Positions 6,948-12,184 of a DNA stretch of 12,184 nt are shown here, piece after piece; position 1 is the first letter of the stretch, and every line of letters starts with the position of its first letter. The notes under the pieces are model-generated. The model worked only from the letters and a program-made list of their open reading frames with translations. It searched no databases and was not told the origin of the DNA. Where the stretch lies: assembly GCA_947627805.1 (NCBI GenBank), contig CANQXB010000020.1, positions 1 to 12,184 on the forward strand, written 5' to 3'. The position numbers and the translations under genes are program-made. The DNA comes from an uncultured Bacilli bacterium. GTDB lineage: Bacteria > Bacillota_I > Bacilli_A > RF39 > UBA660.

Positions 6948-8216
6948 CTATTTCTCATCTTTTTTAATTAAATCAATAATGCTTTTAGCTTTAATACTCC
7001 AATCATTGTCTTTAGCTTCTTTATCTAATAATTTTAAATACTCTTTATCATTTCTTAAATTATAAACTATCTCTAACTTTTCTAAAAAATCTTTTTTATT
7101 TTTCCCAATATAAACAGACTTATAATTCCGGCATTCTCTAAGGTCTGTTGTGACAATTCCTTTATGTAAGGCCATATACTCAAATATTTTAACCGGACTA
7201 GTTGATTTAGTTATATCATTAAGCACAAAAGGAATCATTAAAATATCACACTCCCTAGCATAATACTTTAAATACTTATAATCTTTTGAACCAAGAAAAT
7301 AAACATTTTCAACTTCAGCCATTTTATTTAAATCATAACTATCATCATATTTAATTCCAAATAAGATAATATTATATTTATTACTTTTCGCAATATATTT
7401 TACTAAGTCATAATCAAACCATTTAGCTAAAGCCCCATAGTAACATAAATTAATTTTACCATTATGAATAATATCTAAATATTCTTTTTCTAAATTATAA
7501 TCTTCCCACTTTTTAAAGAAGTTATAATCAACCCCATTAGTAGATAACACTAAATTTTCTCTACCTCTTTTTTTAATGACATCTTCTTCTAATTCTTTCG
7601 CGGTTACTACTACATAAACTTCTTTATTTACCATCACAAAATTATATTTATCTAAAATGTTTTTAGGTAAATCTTTAGTTCCGGCAAGATCTGGACTTAA
7701 ATGATCGACATATTCATAAATAAATTTATAACCTTTATTTAAATAATCTTGAATATTTTCCACACTTAATTTCCAATCCGTACAATATAGCTCAATATAT
7801 TTAGGTTTACTTATATTACTTAATTCTTGCATTAATATTTTATTAAGTAAAATATTATTAAAATTAACTAAATATAAATTATCATGATGTTTCTTAATAG
7901 TTTTAACTTTATCAGTCATGGTTGTAACTTCATATAACACTAAAGATTTATTTTTAACTAAGTTATTCGCTATATGTTGTGGTCTTTGAAATAAAGGAAC
8001 ATTATAGCCAAAAGAAGATCGCCATAAAATAACTCGTTCATATTTACCATTTAAAATATTTCTAATAATTTTCCGATATTTATTAGGAAACAAAAAAACA
8101 CTTAAACTAATTTTATCTAAATAATTAGCCACTAGATAGCGATAACATTTTTTTACAAAACCAATAAAACCATACTTTTTATAAACACTCACTAGTTTAG
8201 ATATTTTATCTTTCAT
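6948..8216 (-). CDS. GT-B fold glycosyltransferase (family 4-like)
   Basis: A 422-aa cytoplasmic or membrane-associated sugar transferase. The N-terminal half holds FQRPQHIANNL (76-86), a motif of the acceptor domain in glycosyltransferases of surface-polysaccharide loci. The linker region ends with STNGVDYNFF (225-234), the usual NGVD of GT4 enzymes. The C-terminal donor domain starts LCYYGALAKWFD (258-269) and includes ILFG, a YFLG strand and SPVKIFEYMALHKGIVTT, where Glu346 is the residue expected to hold the nucleotide-sugar ribose. Donor and acceptor are unknown. A basic amphipathic N-terminus (VKKCYRYLVANYL) may touch the membrane. AGAAGGAAAG precedes ATG 8216. The ATPase gene ends 14 bp upstream. 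With wecB about 2.2 kb upstream, a role in wall or capsule polysaccharide synthesis is likely. Confidence 0.85.
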   Translation of the reverse strand: MKDKISKLVSVYKKYGFIGFVKKCYRYLVANYLDKISLSVFLFPNKYRKIIRNILNGKYERVILWRSSFGYNVPLFQRPQHIANNLVKNKSLVLYEVTTMTDKVKTIKKHHDNLYLVNFNNILLNKILMQELSNISKPKYIELYCTDWKLSVENIQDYLNKGYKFIYEYVDHLSPDLAGTKDLPKNILDKYNFVMVNKEVYVVVTAKELEEDVIKKRGRENLVLSTNGVDYNFFKKWEDYNLEKEYLDIIHNGKINLCYYGALAKWFDYDLVKYIAKSNKYNIILFGIKYDDSYDLNKMAEVENVYFLGSKDYKYLKYYARECDILMIPFVLNDITKSTSPVKIFEYMALHKGIVTTDLRECRNYKSVYIGKNKKDFLEKLEIVYNLRNDKEYLKLLDKEAKDNDWSIKAKSIIDLIKKDEK

Positions 8217-8230
8217 AACTTTCCTTCTTT

Positions 8231-9505
8231 CTAAGGTTTTAAAGCCGTGATTGGCAATATATAAATACCTGTTTCGGGGTCTTTTGCTACATAAGTTGAA
8301 TTAGAAGTTATTATCGCCATAAACTTTGGCTTAACAAGCATATTATTTGCAAATTTTAATAATGTTTTCTTCGCATCATCTACTTCATTATGACCAAGTT
8401 TTATTTCAATAGCGGCATATTCGCCATCGGAAAATTCAATAATAGAGTCAACTTCTAAACCACTTACATTATCTCTAAAGTGATATAATTTTCCTCCTAA
8501 AAATTCTGCATATATTCTTAAATCTCTTTCCACTAATGACTCAAACATAAAACCAAAAGTTTTCAAATCTTTCATTAATTTTTCACTAGTTAAATTTAAA
8601 ACTGCACAAGCCAAAGATGGATCAGTAAAATGTCTTTTAGGAGATTTTCCAACTCTTTCTTTAGAACGATAATTACTACTATAAGCATCTTGGTCTTCTA
8701 TTATATATAGTCTTTTTAAGACATCAATATATTCTGATAATGTAATTCTACTTTCAATTAATTCTTCGTTTGTTGAATAATCCTCTATATCTTTTAATAA
8801 TGTTTGGTTATTAACAATGGTAGACTCGTTTCTCGCTAGTGATTTTAAAACCATTAACATTTTTGTTTTATTTCTTTTTTTATCATCATCTATATCTTTA
8901 TCTAATACTGTTTCAATGTAACTTTTAGGTATTAAATCTATATGTTTTTTATCAACATCCAAATTTCTTGGCCATCCGCCTCGAATAATTAAAGTGGCAA
9001 TTTCCTCAAGTGATGGAACCTTAACATTTTTATCTTTTTGAGTATCATTATACATATCTAATAATGATGCTTCACTTGTTGATACTTTAGATTCGTATAA
9101 TGACATAGGATACATTTTTAAAGTTCCTATTCTACCAGCGCCAGAATGAAATATTTGTTTTTTATTTTTATCTATTAATTCTGTTGAACAAGTTAAAATA
9201 TATTTTCCTGATTGTGAACTTTCATCACATTTTCTTCTAATCTTATCCCAAATTTTAGGTATTCTTGTCCATTCATCTACTAATTCGGGACTTTTTTCAT
9301 TTAAAACCAATTCTAAATTTAAATAAGCTTTTTCAAATATATCTTCATTATCTAAATAGATAATACTCTTAGCATATTTTGAGGCCGTCCATGTTTTTCC
9401 ACACCATTTAGGCCCAACAATAGACACCGCCCCAAAAACTTGTAAATAATCTTCTAATTTATTATCTATTAATCGTGGTAAATATTTGCTTTTTTCATAT
9501 TCCAT
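8231..9505 (-). CDS. AAA ATPase with DUF4143 C-terminal domain
   Basis: A 424-aa member of the AAA_14/DUF4143 group, which is widespread in gut bacteria and has no settled function. Walker A is GPKWCGKT (31-38). The Walker B-like VDEW is at 76-79, and ILTCST (103-108) replaces the usual ILTGSS sensor strand. The family signature GAGRIGTLKMYPMSLYES (122-139) follows. The C-terminal domain has HFTDPSLAC, FESLVERDL, then EVDSIIE and AAIEIKLG; E322, D353, E367 and K369 fit a PD-(D/E)xK nuclease-like core, which may or may not be active. AGAAGGTGAT before ATG 9505 is a strong ribosome binding site. Its promoter takes its -35 from a tandem-repeat array. The gene probably arrived by transfer between wecB and the glycosyltransferase gene. 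Confidence 0.9.
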   Translation of the reverse strand: MEYEKSKYLPRLIDNKLEDYLQVFGAVSIVGPKWCGKTWTASKYAKSIIYLDNEDIFEKAYLNLELVLNEKSPELVDEWTRIPKIWDKIRRKCDESSQSGKYILTCSTELIDKNKKQIFHSGAGRIGTLKMYPMSLYESKVSTSEASLLDMYNDTQKDKNVKVPSLEEIATLIIRGGWPRNLDVDKKHIDLIPKSYIETVLDKDIDDDKKRNKTKMLMVLKSLARNESTIVNNQTLLKDIEDYSTNEELIESRITLSEYIDVLKRLYIIEDQDAYSSNYRSKERVGKSPKRHFTDPSLACAVLNLTSEKLMKDLKTFGFMFESLVERDLRIYAEFLGGKLYHFRDNVSGLEVDSIIEFSDGEYAAIEIKLGHNEVDDAKKTLLKFANNMLVKPKFMAIITSNSTYVAKDPETGIYILPITALKP

Positions 9506-9527
9506 TAATTATCACCTTCTTTTATTT

Positions 9528-9556
9528 ATTTTACCATATATTTCTTCAATATACAA
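9528..9556 (-). promoter_or_regulatory. promoter of the AAA ATPase gene, -35 inside a tandem repeat
   Basis: On the minus strand, -35 TTGTAT (9551-9556), a 17-bp spacer and -10 TAAAAT (9528-9533) preceded by TGG, which gives an extended -10. The -35 lies in the repeat unit nearest the gene, so any protein that binds the repeats would touch RNA polymerase directly. Confidence 0.6.
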
Positions 9557-9702
9557 TTTTTAAGATTTTTAATATACAATTTTTAAGATTTTTAATATAC
9601 ATTTTTTAAGATTTTTAATATACATTTTTTAAGATTTTCATTGAGCAATTTTTAAGATTTTTGTTGAGCAATTTTTAAGATTTTTAATATACATTTTTTA
9701 AA
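9548..9702. repeat. 23-bp tandem repeat array, six full units plus a partial seventh
   Basis: Units begin at 9548, 9571, 9594, 9617, 9640, 9663 and 9686, each exactly 23 bp. The shared core is TTTTTAAGATTTTT; the variable 5' part is AATATACA (units 1-4, 7) or (A/G)TTGAGCA (units 5, 6). Units 1 and 2 are identical, 3 and 4 differ by one base, 5 and 6 by one base, and 7 matches 3 until it breaks off at the IS hairpin. This paired pattern points to growth by unit duplication. There are no spacers, so it is not CRISPR. It may be an operator array, a slippage site or a recombination target; none is shown. Confidence 0.9.
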
Positions 9703-9729
9703 AATCCACCCCTAAAAGAGGTGGATTTT
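9701..9729. terminator. hairpin at the IS200 right end, possible bidirectional terminator
   Basis: A perfect 10-bp stem (AAAATCCACC at 9701-9710 against GGTGGATTTT at 9720-9729) with a 9-nt loop. Read on the minus strand it ends in TTTTT and could stop tnpA transcripts before they reach the repeats and the ATPase promoter. The same stem is part of the element's terminal hairpin series. Confidence 0.6.
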
Positions 9730-9759
9730 CTCAATGGCCTATAAGGCCCATTACTGGCT

Positions 9760-9781
9760 GCCACCATTTGGTGGCTTTTTT
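9760..9781 (+). terminator. hairpin with T-run inside the IS200 right end
   Basis: GCCACC (9760-9765) and GGTGGC (9770-9775) form a 6-bp GC-rich stem with an ATTT loop, followed by six Ts on the + strand. It looks like a rho-independent terminator for + strand transcription entering the element, or antisense to tnpA. It could equally be a structural transposition hairpin. Confidence 0.5.
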
Positions 9782-9806
9782 AGTCTGCCAATCGCCTTTG
9801 TCACTC

Positions 9807-10277
9807 TTACTTACCCGTAAACGGGTCTTTATATTCTTTTAGACTTCTTTTGTCTTTCAATCTGTCTTCTTCCTCTTGGTTTTGTATATATTTTTTTATT
9901 GTTGCTTTATTTAATCCTACTGTACTTACATAATATCCTTCTGACCAAAAATGTCTATTTCCATAGTTGTATTTCAAATTTGCATGCTCTTCAAATATCA
10001 TCAAACTACTTTTCCCCTTTAAATATCCCATAAATGATGATACACTTATTTTTGGTGGTATCTTCACCAACATGTGAATATGGTCTGGACATGCATTTGC
10101 TTCAACTATTTCTACTCCTTTATATTCACATAATCTTCTTAAATATCGCCCTATATCTCTTCTTAATTTCCCATATATAGCTTTTCTTCTATATTTTGGT
10201 GAAAATATGATGTGATATGAACAATTCCATTTTGTGTGTGACAATGTGCTTTCTTCATCATTTCTCTTCATCTTCAT
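9807..10277 (-). CDS. tnpA: IS200-type Y1 HUH transposase TnpA
   Basis: A 156-aa, full-length single-strand DNA transposase. It cuts and rejoins single-stranded IS ends through a 5'-phosphotyrosine link, usually as a dimer during replication. It opens with LSHTKWNCSYHIIFSPKYRRK, typical of the IS200 group. The HUH motif is H66-I-H68 in CPDHIHMLV. GYLKGKSSLMIF and GNRHFWSEGYYVSTVG follow, and the catalytic tyrosine is Y130 in KKYIQNQ. The C-terminus, KEYKDPF, is the usual end, so the enzyme looks intact and the element may still move. AGGAGT 10 nt before the first ATG is the ribosome binding site; it lies in a long inverted repeat that can hide it. The second ATG, two codons later, is too far from it. 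Confidence 0.96.
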   Translation of the reverse strand: MKMKRNDEESTLSHTKWNCSYHIIFSPKYRRKAIYGKLRRDIGRYLRRLCEYKGVEIVEANACPDHIHMLVKIPPKISVSSFMGYLKGKSSLMIFEEHANLKYNYGNRHFWSEGYYVSTVGLNKATIKKYIQNQEEEDRLKDKRSLKEYKDPFTGK

Positions 10278-10278
10278 T

Positions 10279-10351
10279 AAAATATCACTCCTTCTGATTT
10301 TTGGCTTGGTTGGCAGACCTAAGTCTATTATATCAGAAGGAGTGATATTTT
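10279..10351 (-). promoter_or_regulatory. inverted repeat that can sequester the tnpA ribosome binding site
   Basis: Two perfect 20-bp arms (10279-10298 and 10332-10351) are separated by 33 nt. The arm next to tnpA contains the Shine-Dalgarno AGGAGT (10287-10292). Any transcript entering from upstream contains both arms and should fold so that the site is paired. On the + strand the second arm is followed by a T-run (TTTTTTT), so the structure may also terminate opposite transcripts. IS200 is known to be repressed by a leader hairpin of this kind. Confidence 0.75.
10327..10335 (-). promoter_or_regulatory. likely internal tnpA promoter in the hairpin loop
   Basis: Extended -10, TGA then TATAAT, on the minus strand. 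The spot for a -35 (10350-10355) reads GAAAAA, which is poor, so recognition would rely on the extended -10. The expected start near 10320 lies inside the loop, after the upstream arm. A transcript from here would contain only one arm and keep its ribosome binding site free. Confidence 0.5.
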
Positions 10352-10380
10352 TTTCTCATCGCTATCGCTTCTTCATGTCT

Positions 10381-10443
10381 CACCCGCATAGCGGGTGGAT
10401 TTATTCCACGACCTTTCTGGTCGTGGCAATTCTGATGAATTGC
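10381..10443. repeat. three consecutive hairpins at the IS200 left end
   Basis: CACCCGC-ATA-GCGGGTG (10381-10397); CCACGACC-TTTCT-GGTCGTGG (10406-10426, the T-loop 10414-10418, sharing its last G with the next); and GCAATTC-TGAT-GAATTGC (10426-10443). The first two are strong candidates for TnpA-recognised end hairpins. The third may already belong to the target DNA. Confidence 0.7.
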
Positions 10444-10450
10444 ATATATT

Positions 10451-10486
10451 AAAAATGCAATTATTGAAATCTTTCAATAATTGCAT
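10451..10486 (-). terminator. rho-independent terminator embedded in the 3' end of wecB
   Basis: A perfect 15-bp inverted repeat (10455-10469 and 10472-10486) with a 2-nt centre, followed on the minus strand by TTTTTAATAT. The stem encodes the last five residues of WecB, and the stop codon TAA (10461-10463) lies in its 3' arm. It should separate wecB transcription from the IS200 element. Confidence 0.85.
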
Positions 10487-11570
10487 CAGTTATATAAACA
10501 CTTGCCTTACCATCACCATAGGGATTAGAGGCTTTACTCATTTTTTCATATTCTTCTTTATCAGTTAATAATTTTTTACATTCATTATAAATAGTATCGG
10601 TATCAGTACCCACTAATTTTAAAGTACCGGCTTCTATTCCTTCAGGTCTTTCGGTAGTATCTCTTAAAACTAAAACTGGTTTTCCTAAAGATGGTGCCTC
10701 TTCTTGTAAACCACCAGAATCAGTTAAAACTAAATAAGCTTTATTTTGAAAATTATGCATATCATGAACTTCTAGAGGTTCAATTAATTTAATTCTGTCC
10801 ATTCCTTTAAAAACTTTATTCGCGGCATCTCTTACTAAAGGATTTAAATGAATGGGGTAAATTACTTTAATATCAGGTATTTCTTCCACTACTCTTTTGA
10901 TACCTTCAAAGATTCTAAGCATAGGACTACCTAAGTTTTCTCTTCTATGACAGGTAAGTAAAATCATTCTTTCATTATCTTTAATCCAATCTAATTCTTT
11001 GTGATGATAATTTTCACTTACTGTCGTTTTTAAAGCATCAATAACCGTATTACCGGTTACATATATATTTTCTTTCTTAATATTTTCTTTAAGTAAATTA
11101 TTTTTACTAACATTGGTGGGCGCAAATAACATATCACTAAGTCTATCTATCATTTGCCTATTCATTTCTTCAGGGTAAGGACTATATTTGTCATAAGTCC
11201 GAAGGCCCGCTTCCACATGACCAATCGATACCCTATTATAAAAGGCCGCAAGAGCCCCTGCAAAAGCTGTCGTCGTATCACCATGGACTAAAACTAAATC
11301 CGGTTCTACTTCTTTAATAACTTTTTCTAACCCTTGTAAAGCTTTAGTCGTAATATCACTTAAAGTTTGACCACTTTGCATAATATTTAAATCATAATCG
11401 GGCTTAATCTTAAAAGTATTTAAAACTTGATCAAGCATTTCTCGATGTTGCGCTGTTACACAAACAATACTTTCGATTTCCTCTCTTTTTTCTAACTCTT
11501 TTACTAAAGGAGCCATTTTAATAGCTTCTGGTCTTGTGCCAAATATACTCATTACTTTTATTTTTTTCAT
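10461..11570 (-). CDS. wecB: UDP-N-acetylglucosamine 2-epimerase (non-hydrolysing)
   Basis: Interconverts UDP-GlcNAc and UDP-ManNAc in the cytoplasm, supplying ManNAc for teichoic acid linkage units or capsule (called MnaA in many Gram-positives). The 369-aa protein has the GT-B-like epimerase fold and all key residues: GTRPEAIKMAP near the N-terminus, D98 in HGDTTT, E120 in GHVEAGLRT, E134-E135 in YPEEMNR, H208 in CHRREN, H241 in PIHLNP, TDSGGLQEE and a RPEG loop near 310. I choose ATG 11570 (MKKIKVMSIFGTRPEA) because GGAG (11577-11580) is 6 nt before it. A start at 11582 would add MEIS, but has no ribosome binding site and would place that GGAG inside the gene. It has its own promoter and a terminator overlapping its end, so it is probably a single-gene unit. 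Confidence 0.94.
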   Translation of the reverse strand: MKKIKVMSIFGTRPEAIKMAPLVKELEKREEIESIVCVTAQHREMLDQVLNTFKIKPDYDLNIMQSGQTLSDITTKALQGLEKVIKEVEPDLVLVHGDTTTAFAGALAAFYNRVSIGHVEAGLRTYDKYSPYPEEMNRQMIDRLSDMLFAPTNVSKNNLLKENIKKENIYVTGNTVIDALKTTVSENYHHKELDWIKDNERMILLTCHRRENLGSPMLRIFEGIKRVVEEIPDIKVIYPIHLNPLVRDAANKVFKGMDRIKLIEPLEVHDMHNFQNKAYLVLTDSGGLQEEAPSLGKPVLVLRDTTERPEGIEAGTLKLVGTDTDTIYNECKKLLTDKEEYEKMSKASNPYGDGKASVYITDAIIERFQ

Positions 11571-11603
11571 ACTAATCTCCATAATTTTTATAAATCCAAT
11601 AAC

Positions 11604-11633
11604 ATTATAATACGAATAGCCTATTTTAGTAAA
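11604..11633 (-). promoter_or_regulatory. sigma-A promoter of wecB
   Basis: On the minus strand, -35 TTTACT (11628-11633), an 18-bp spacer and -10 TATAAT (11604-11609), about 34 bp before the chosen start. It is divergent from the promoter of the DUF2142 gene, with about 30 bp between the two -35 boxes. Confidence 0.65.
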
Positions 11634-11664
11634 TAAATTTTATTTTCGGGTAAACTAGTAAATA

Positions 11665-11693
11665 TAGATTATTAAAATAATATTTGTTATAAT
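11665..11693 (+). promoter_or_regulatory. promoter of the DUF2142-type gene, inside a dyad
   Basis: -10 TATAAT (11688-11693) with TGT before it, an extended -10, and a weak -35 TAGATT (11665-11670) at 17 bp. TAGATTAT (11665-11672) and ATAATCTA (11689-11696) are inverted repeats, and ATTATT/AATAAT (11668-11673, 11676-11681) nests inside, so the promoter is symmetric and could hold an operator. In DNA this AT-rich the symmetry may be chance. Confidence 0.55.
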
Positions 11694-11718
11694 CTAACTA
11701 GAGATAAGGATGATAATT

Positions 11719-12126
11719 ATGAAAAAAGCATTAGATTTTATAAACAAAAATATATATTTATTAATATTAATTATAGGACTATTTATGTTTGCTATCATAA
11801 ATATTTATGATTTAAAAATAGCTAATGTTTCTAATATAAAGTTAATGTTGATGATATTTTTAGGTATATCTTTAATTACATCCTTAATATTAATATTTAT
11901 TAAATTTAAATTAAAAGATAATTTTAATATTCCCAGAATTTATTTAATTACTTGTCTTTTATTAGGTATAGTTTATATCTTCTTATCTCCTTTATTTACG
12001 GGAAGTGATGAGCATAATCATTATTATCGAATCTATGAAATTAGTGAAGGAGTCTTTATAACTCCAACAGATAGTAATAAGGTTGGAAGTGTTTTACCAA
12101 CCTCTTTACCCAAGTTTATCACATGA
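11719..12126 (+). pseudogene. DUF2142-type membrane protein, truncated N-terminal part
   Basis: The 135-aa product has hydrophobic helices at about 11-30, 40-62 and 73-91. The stretch SPLFTGSDEHNHYYRIYEISEGVF (90-113) matches the first outer loop of DUF2142 proteins (DE-x-x-H...RAY/EISEG). Those are polytopic proteins of several hundred residues found in surface-polysaccharide loci. This reading frame stops at a TGA (12124-12126), and a terminator follows within 20 bp, so most of the protein is missing. Either a deletion joined the 5' end to unrelated sequence, or a frameshift occurred: another frame starting at ATG 12123 is open to the window end. AAGGAT 8-9 nt before ATG 11719 supports this start over the ATG at 11710, which overlaps that site. 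Confidence 0.65.
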
Positions 12127-12143
12127 TAATAAAAAATAGTTCT

Positions 12144-12170
12144 GCAAGTAGCATAAATACTTGTTTTTTT
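12144..12170 (+). terminator. rho-independent terminator after the truncated membrane protein gene
   Basis: CAAGTA (12145-12150) and TACTTG (12158-12163) form a 6-bp stem, extended by a G-T pair, with a 7-nt loop and seven Ts (12164-12170). It is placed as the normal end of a + strand gene, 18 bp after the early stop codon. Confidence 0.65.
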
Positions 12171-12184
12171 ATGAAATTTTATCT

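Larger units (their letters stand above)
9506..9806. other. 301-bp gene-free interval: ATPase promoter, repeat array and IS200 right end
   Basis: No open reading frame of note in either strand. From left to right it holds the ATPase ribosome binding site and promoter (9511-9556), a 23-bp tandem-repeat array (9548 to about 9702), a run of three hairpins of the IS200 right end (9701-9775), and a short stretch before the tnpA stop with one inverted repeat, ACCCGT/ACGGGT, that lies in the last codons of tnpA (9813-9826). Confidence 0.8.
9701..10443 (-). mobile_element. IS200-type insertion sequence (IS200/IS605 family, tnpA only)
   Basis: The limits are approximate. They are set by hairpin groups flanking a single HUH transposase gene: 9701-9729, 9733-9752 and 9760-9775 on the downstream (right) side, and 10381-10397, 10406-10426 and 10426-10443 on the upstream (left) side. 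GGTGGATTT occurs in the same orientation at both ends (9720-9728 and 10394-10402), right after the first hairpin in each case. IS200/IS605 elements have subterminal hairpins in the same orientation, not terminal inverted repeats, and make no target duplication; none is seen here. There is no tnpB, so no guide-RNA nuclease. On one side the element abuts the 23-bp repeats, on the other the wecB terminator. Confidence 0.8.

Noticed and set aside
9548..9702. CRISPR array
   Set aside because: Units are head to tail with no unique spacers, and no cas genes are present.
8231..10277. IS605-type unit with guide-RNA nuclease
   Set aside because: No tnpB/iscB-like gene or RuvC motif is present. The neighbouring ATPase is unrelated, so there is no sign of an omega-RNA system.
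10234..10452. + strand open frame of 72 codons over the IS200 left end
   Set aside because: It runs through the tnpA start, the regulatory inverted repeat and the end hairpins. It has no ribosome binding site, and its hydrophobic look comes from T-rich sequence.
11571..11582. wecB start at ATG 11582
   Set aside because: No Shine-Dalgarno precedes it, and the GGAG that serves ATG 11570 would lie inside the gene. The known family also starts near MKK-x-K-V.
11710..11718. Start of the DUF2142 fragment at ATG 11710
   Set aside because: That ATG overlaps the AAGGAT ribosome binding site, which is correctly spaced for ATG 11719.
1..12184. Mycoplasma genetic code (TGA as Trp)
   Set aside because: TGA ends recX and the 165-aa gene in tightly packed gene junctions, and Trp is read from TGG throughout.
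1..12184. tRNA, rRNA or riboswitch
   Set aside because: All intergenic gaps were read; none shows a cloverleaf, an rRNA segment or a riboswitch core I recognise.

Overview
The window is AT-rich DNA from a low-GC Gram-positive bacterium, most likely an uncultured gut-type member of the Bacilli (an RF39-, Mollicutes- or Erysipelotrichia-like lineage). The reasons are the very low GC, Shine-Dalgarno sites of the AGAGGTG/AGGAGG type, sigma-A promoters with 17-18 bp spacers, a SpoVIF-family protein, a PrsA-like foldase, RecX and an NrnA-type DHH phosphoesterase. TGA ends several genes and TGG encodes Trp, so the code is standard (11), not the Mycoplasma code 4. The lineage is inferred; no rRNA is present.

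Left part (1-5645). The 3' end of a PrsA-like peptidyl-prolyl isomerase on the + strand meets a run of minus-strand genes at a bidirectional terminator. In transcription order the run is ackA (acetate kinase), nrnA (oligoribonuclease/pAp phosphatase), recX, an unrecognised 165-aa gene, and two tandem paralogous calcineurin-like metallophosphoesterases. A sigma-A promoter precedes ackA. Genes from ackA to the first phosphoesterase overlap or lie within 10 bp of each other. The last phosphoesterase has its own promoter.

Middle (5646-9505). Also on the minus strand, in transcription order: a DUF4143-type AAA ATPase, a GT-B glycosyltransferase, a SpoVIF-like small protein, and a membrane-anchored Pro/Glu-rich protein ending in a strong terminator.

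Accessory segment (about 9506-10450). A seven-unit array of 23-bp tandem repeats lies immediately upstream of the ATPase gene, and its nearest unit supplies the -35 of the ATPase promoter. Directly abutting it is an IS200-type element with one intact HUH transposase gene (tnpA) and no tnpB. Its two ends carry parallel series of hairpins. Its tnpA ribosome binding site lies in one arm of a perfect 20-bp inverted repeat, and the likely tnpA promoter lies in the loop, which should silence read-through mRNA but not native mRNA.

Right part (10451-12184). wecB (UDP-GlcNAc 2-epimerase) is on the minus strand, with a terminator built into its last codons. Divergent from it is the 5' end of a DUF2142-type membrane protein that stops early and runs straight into a terminator. 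wecB, the glycosyltransferase and the DUF2142 gene suggest a surface-polysaccharide locus into which the ATPase, repeats and IS200 were inserted.

I did not find a convincing entirely new system. The best leads are the repeat array at the ATPase promoter, the insulated IS200 leader, the possible AUA start of nrnA, the diverged phosphoesterase pair, and SpoVIF in a possibly non-sporulating lineage.
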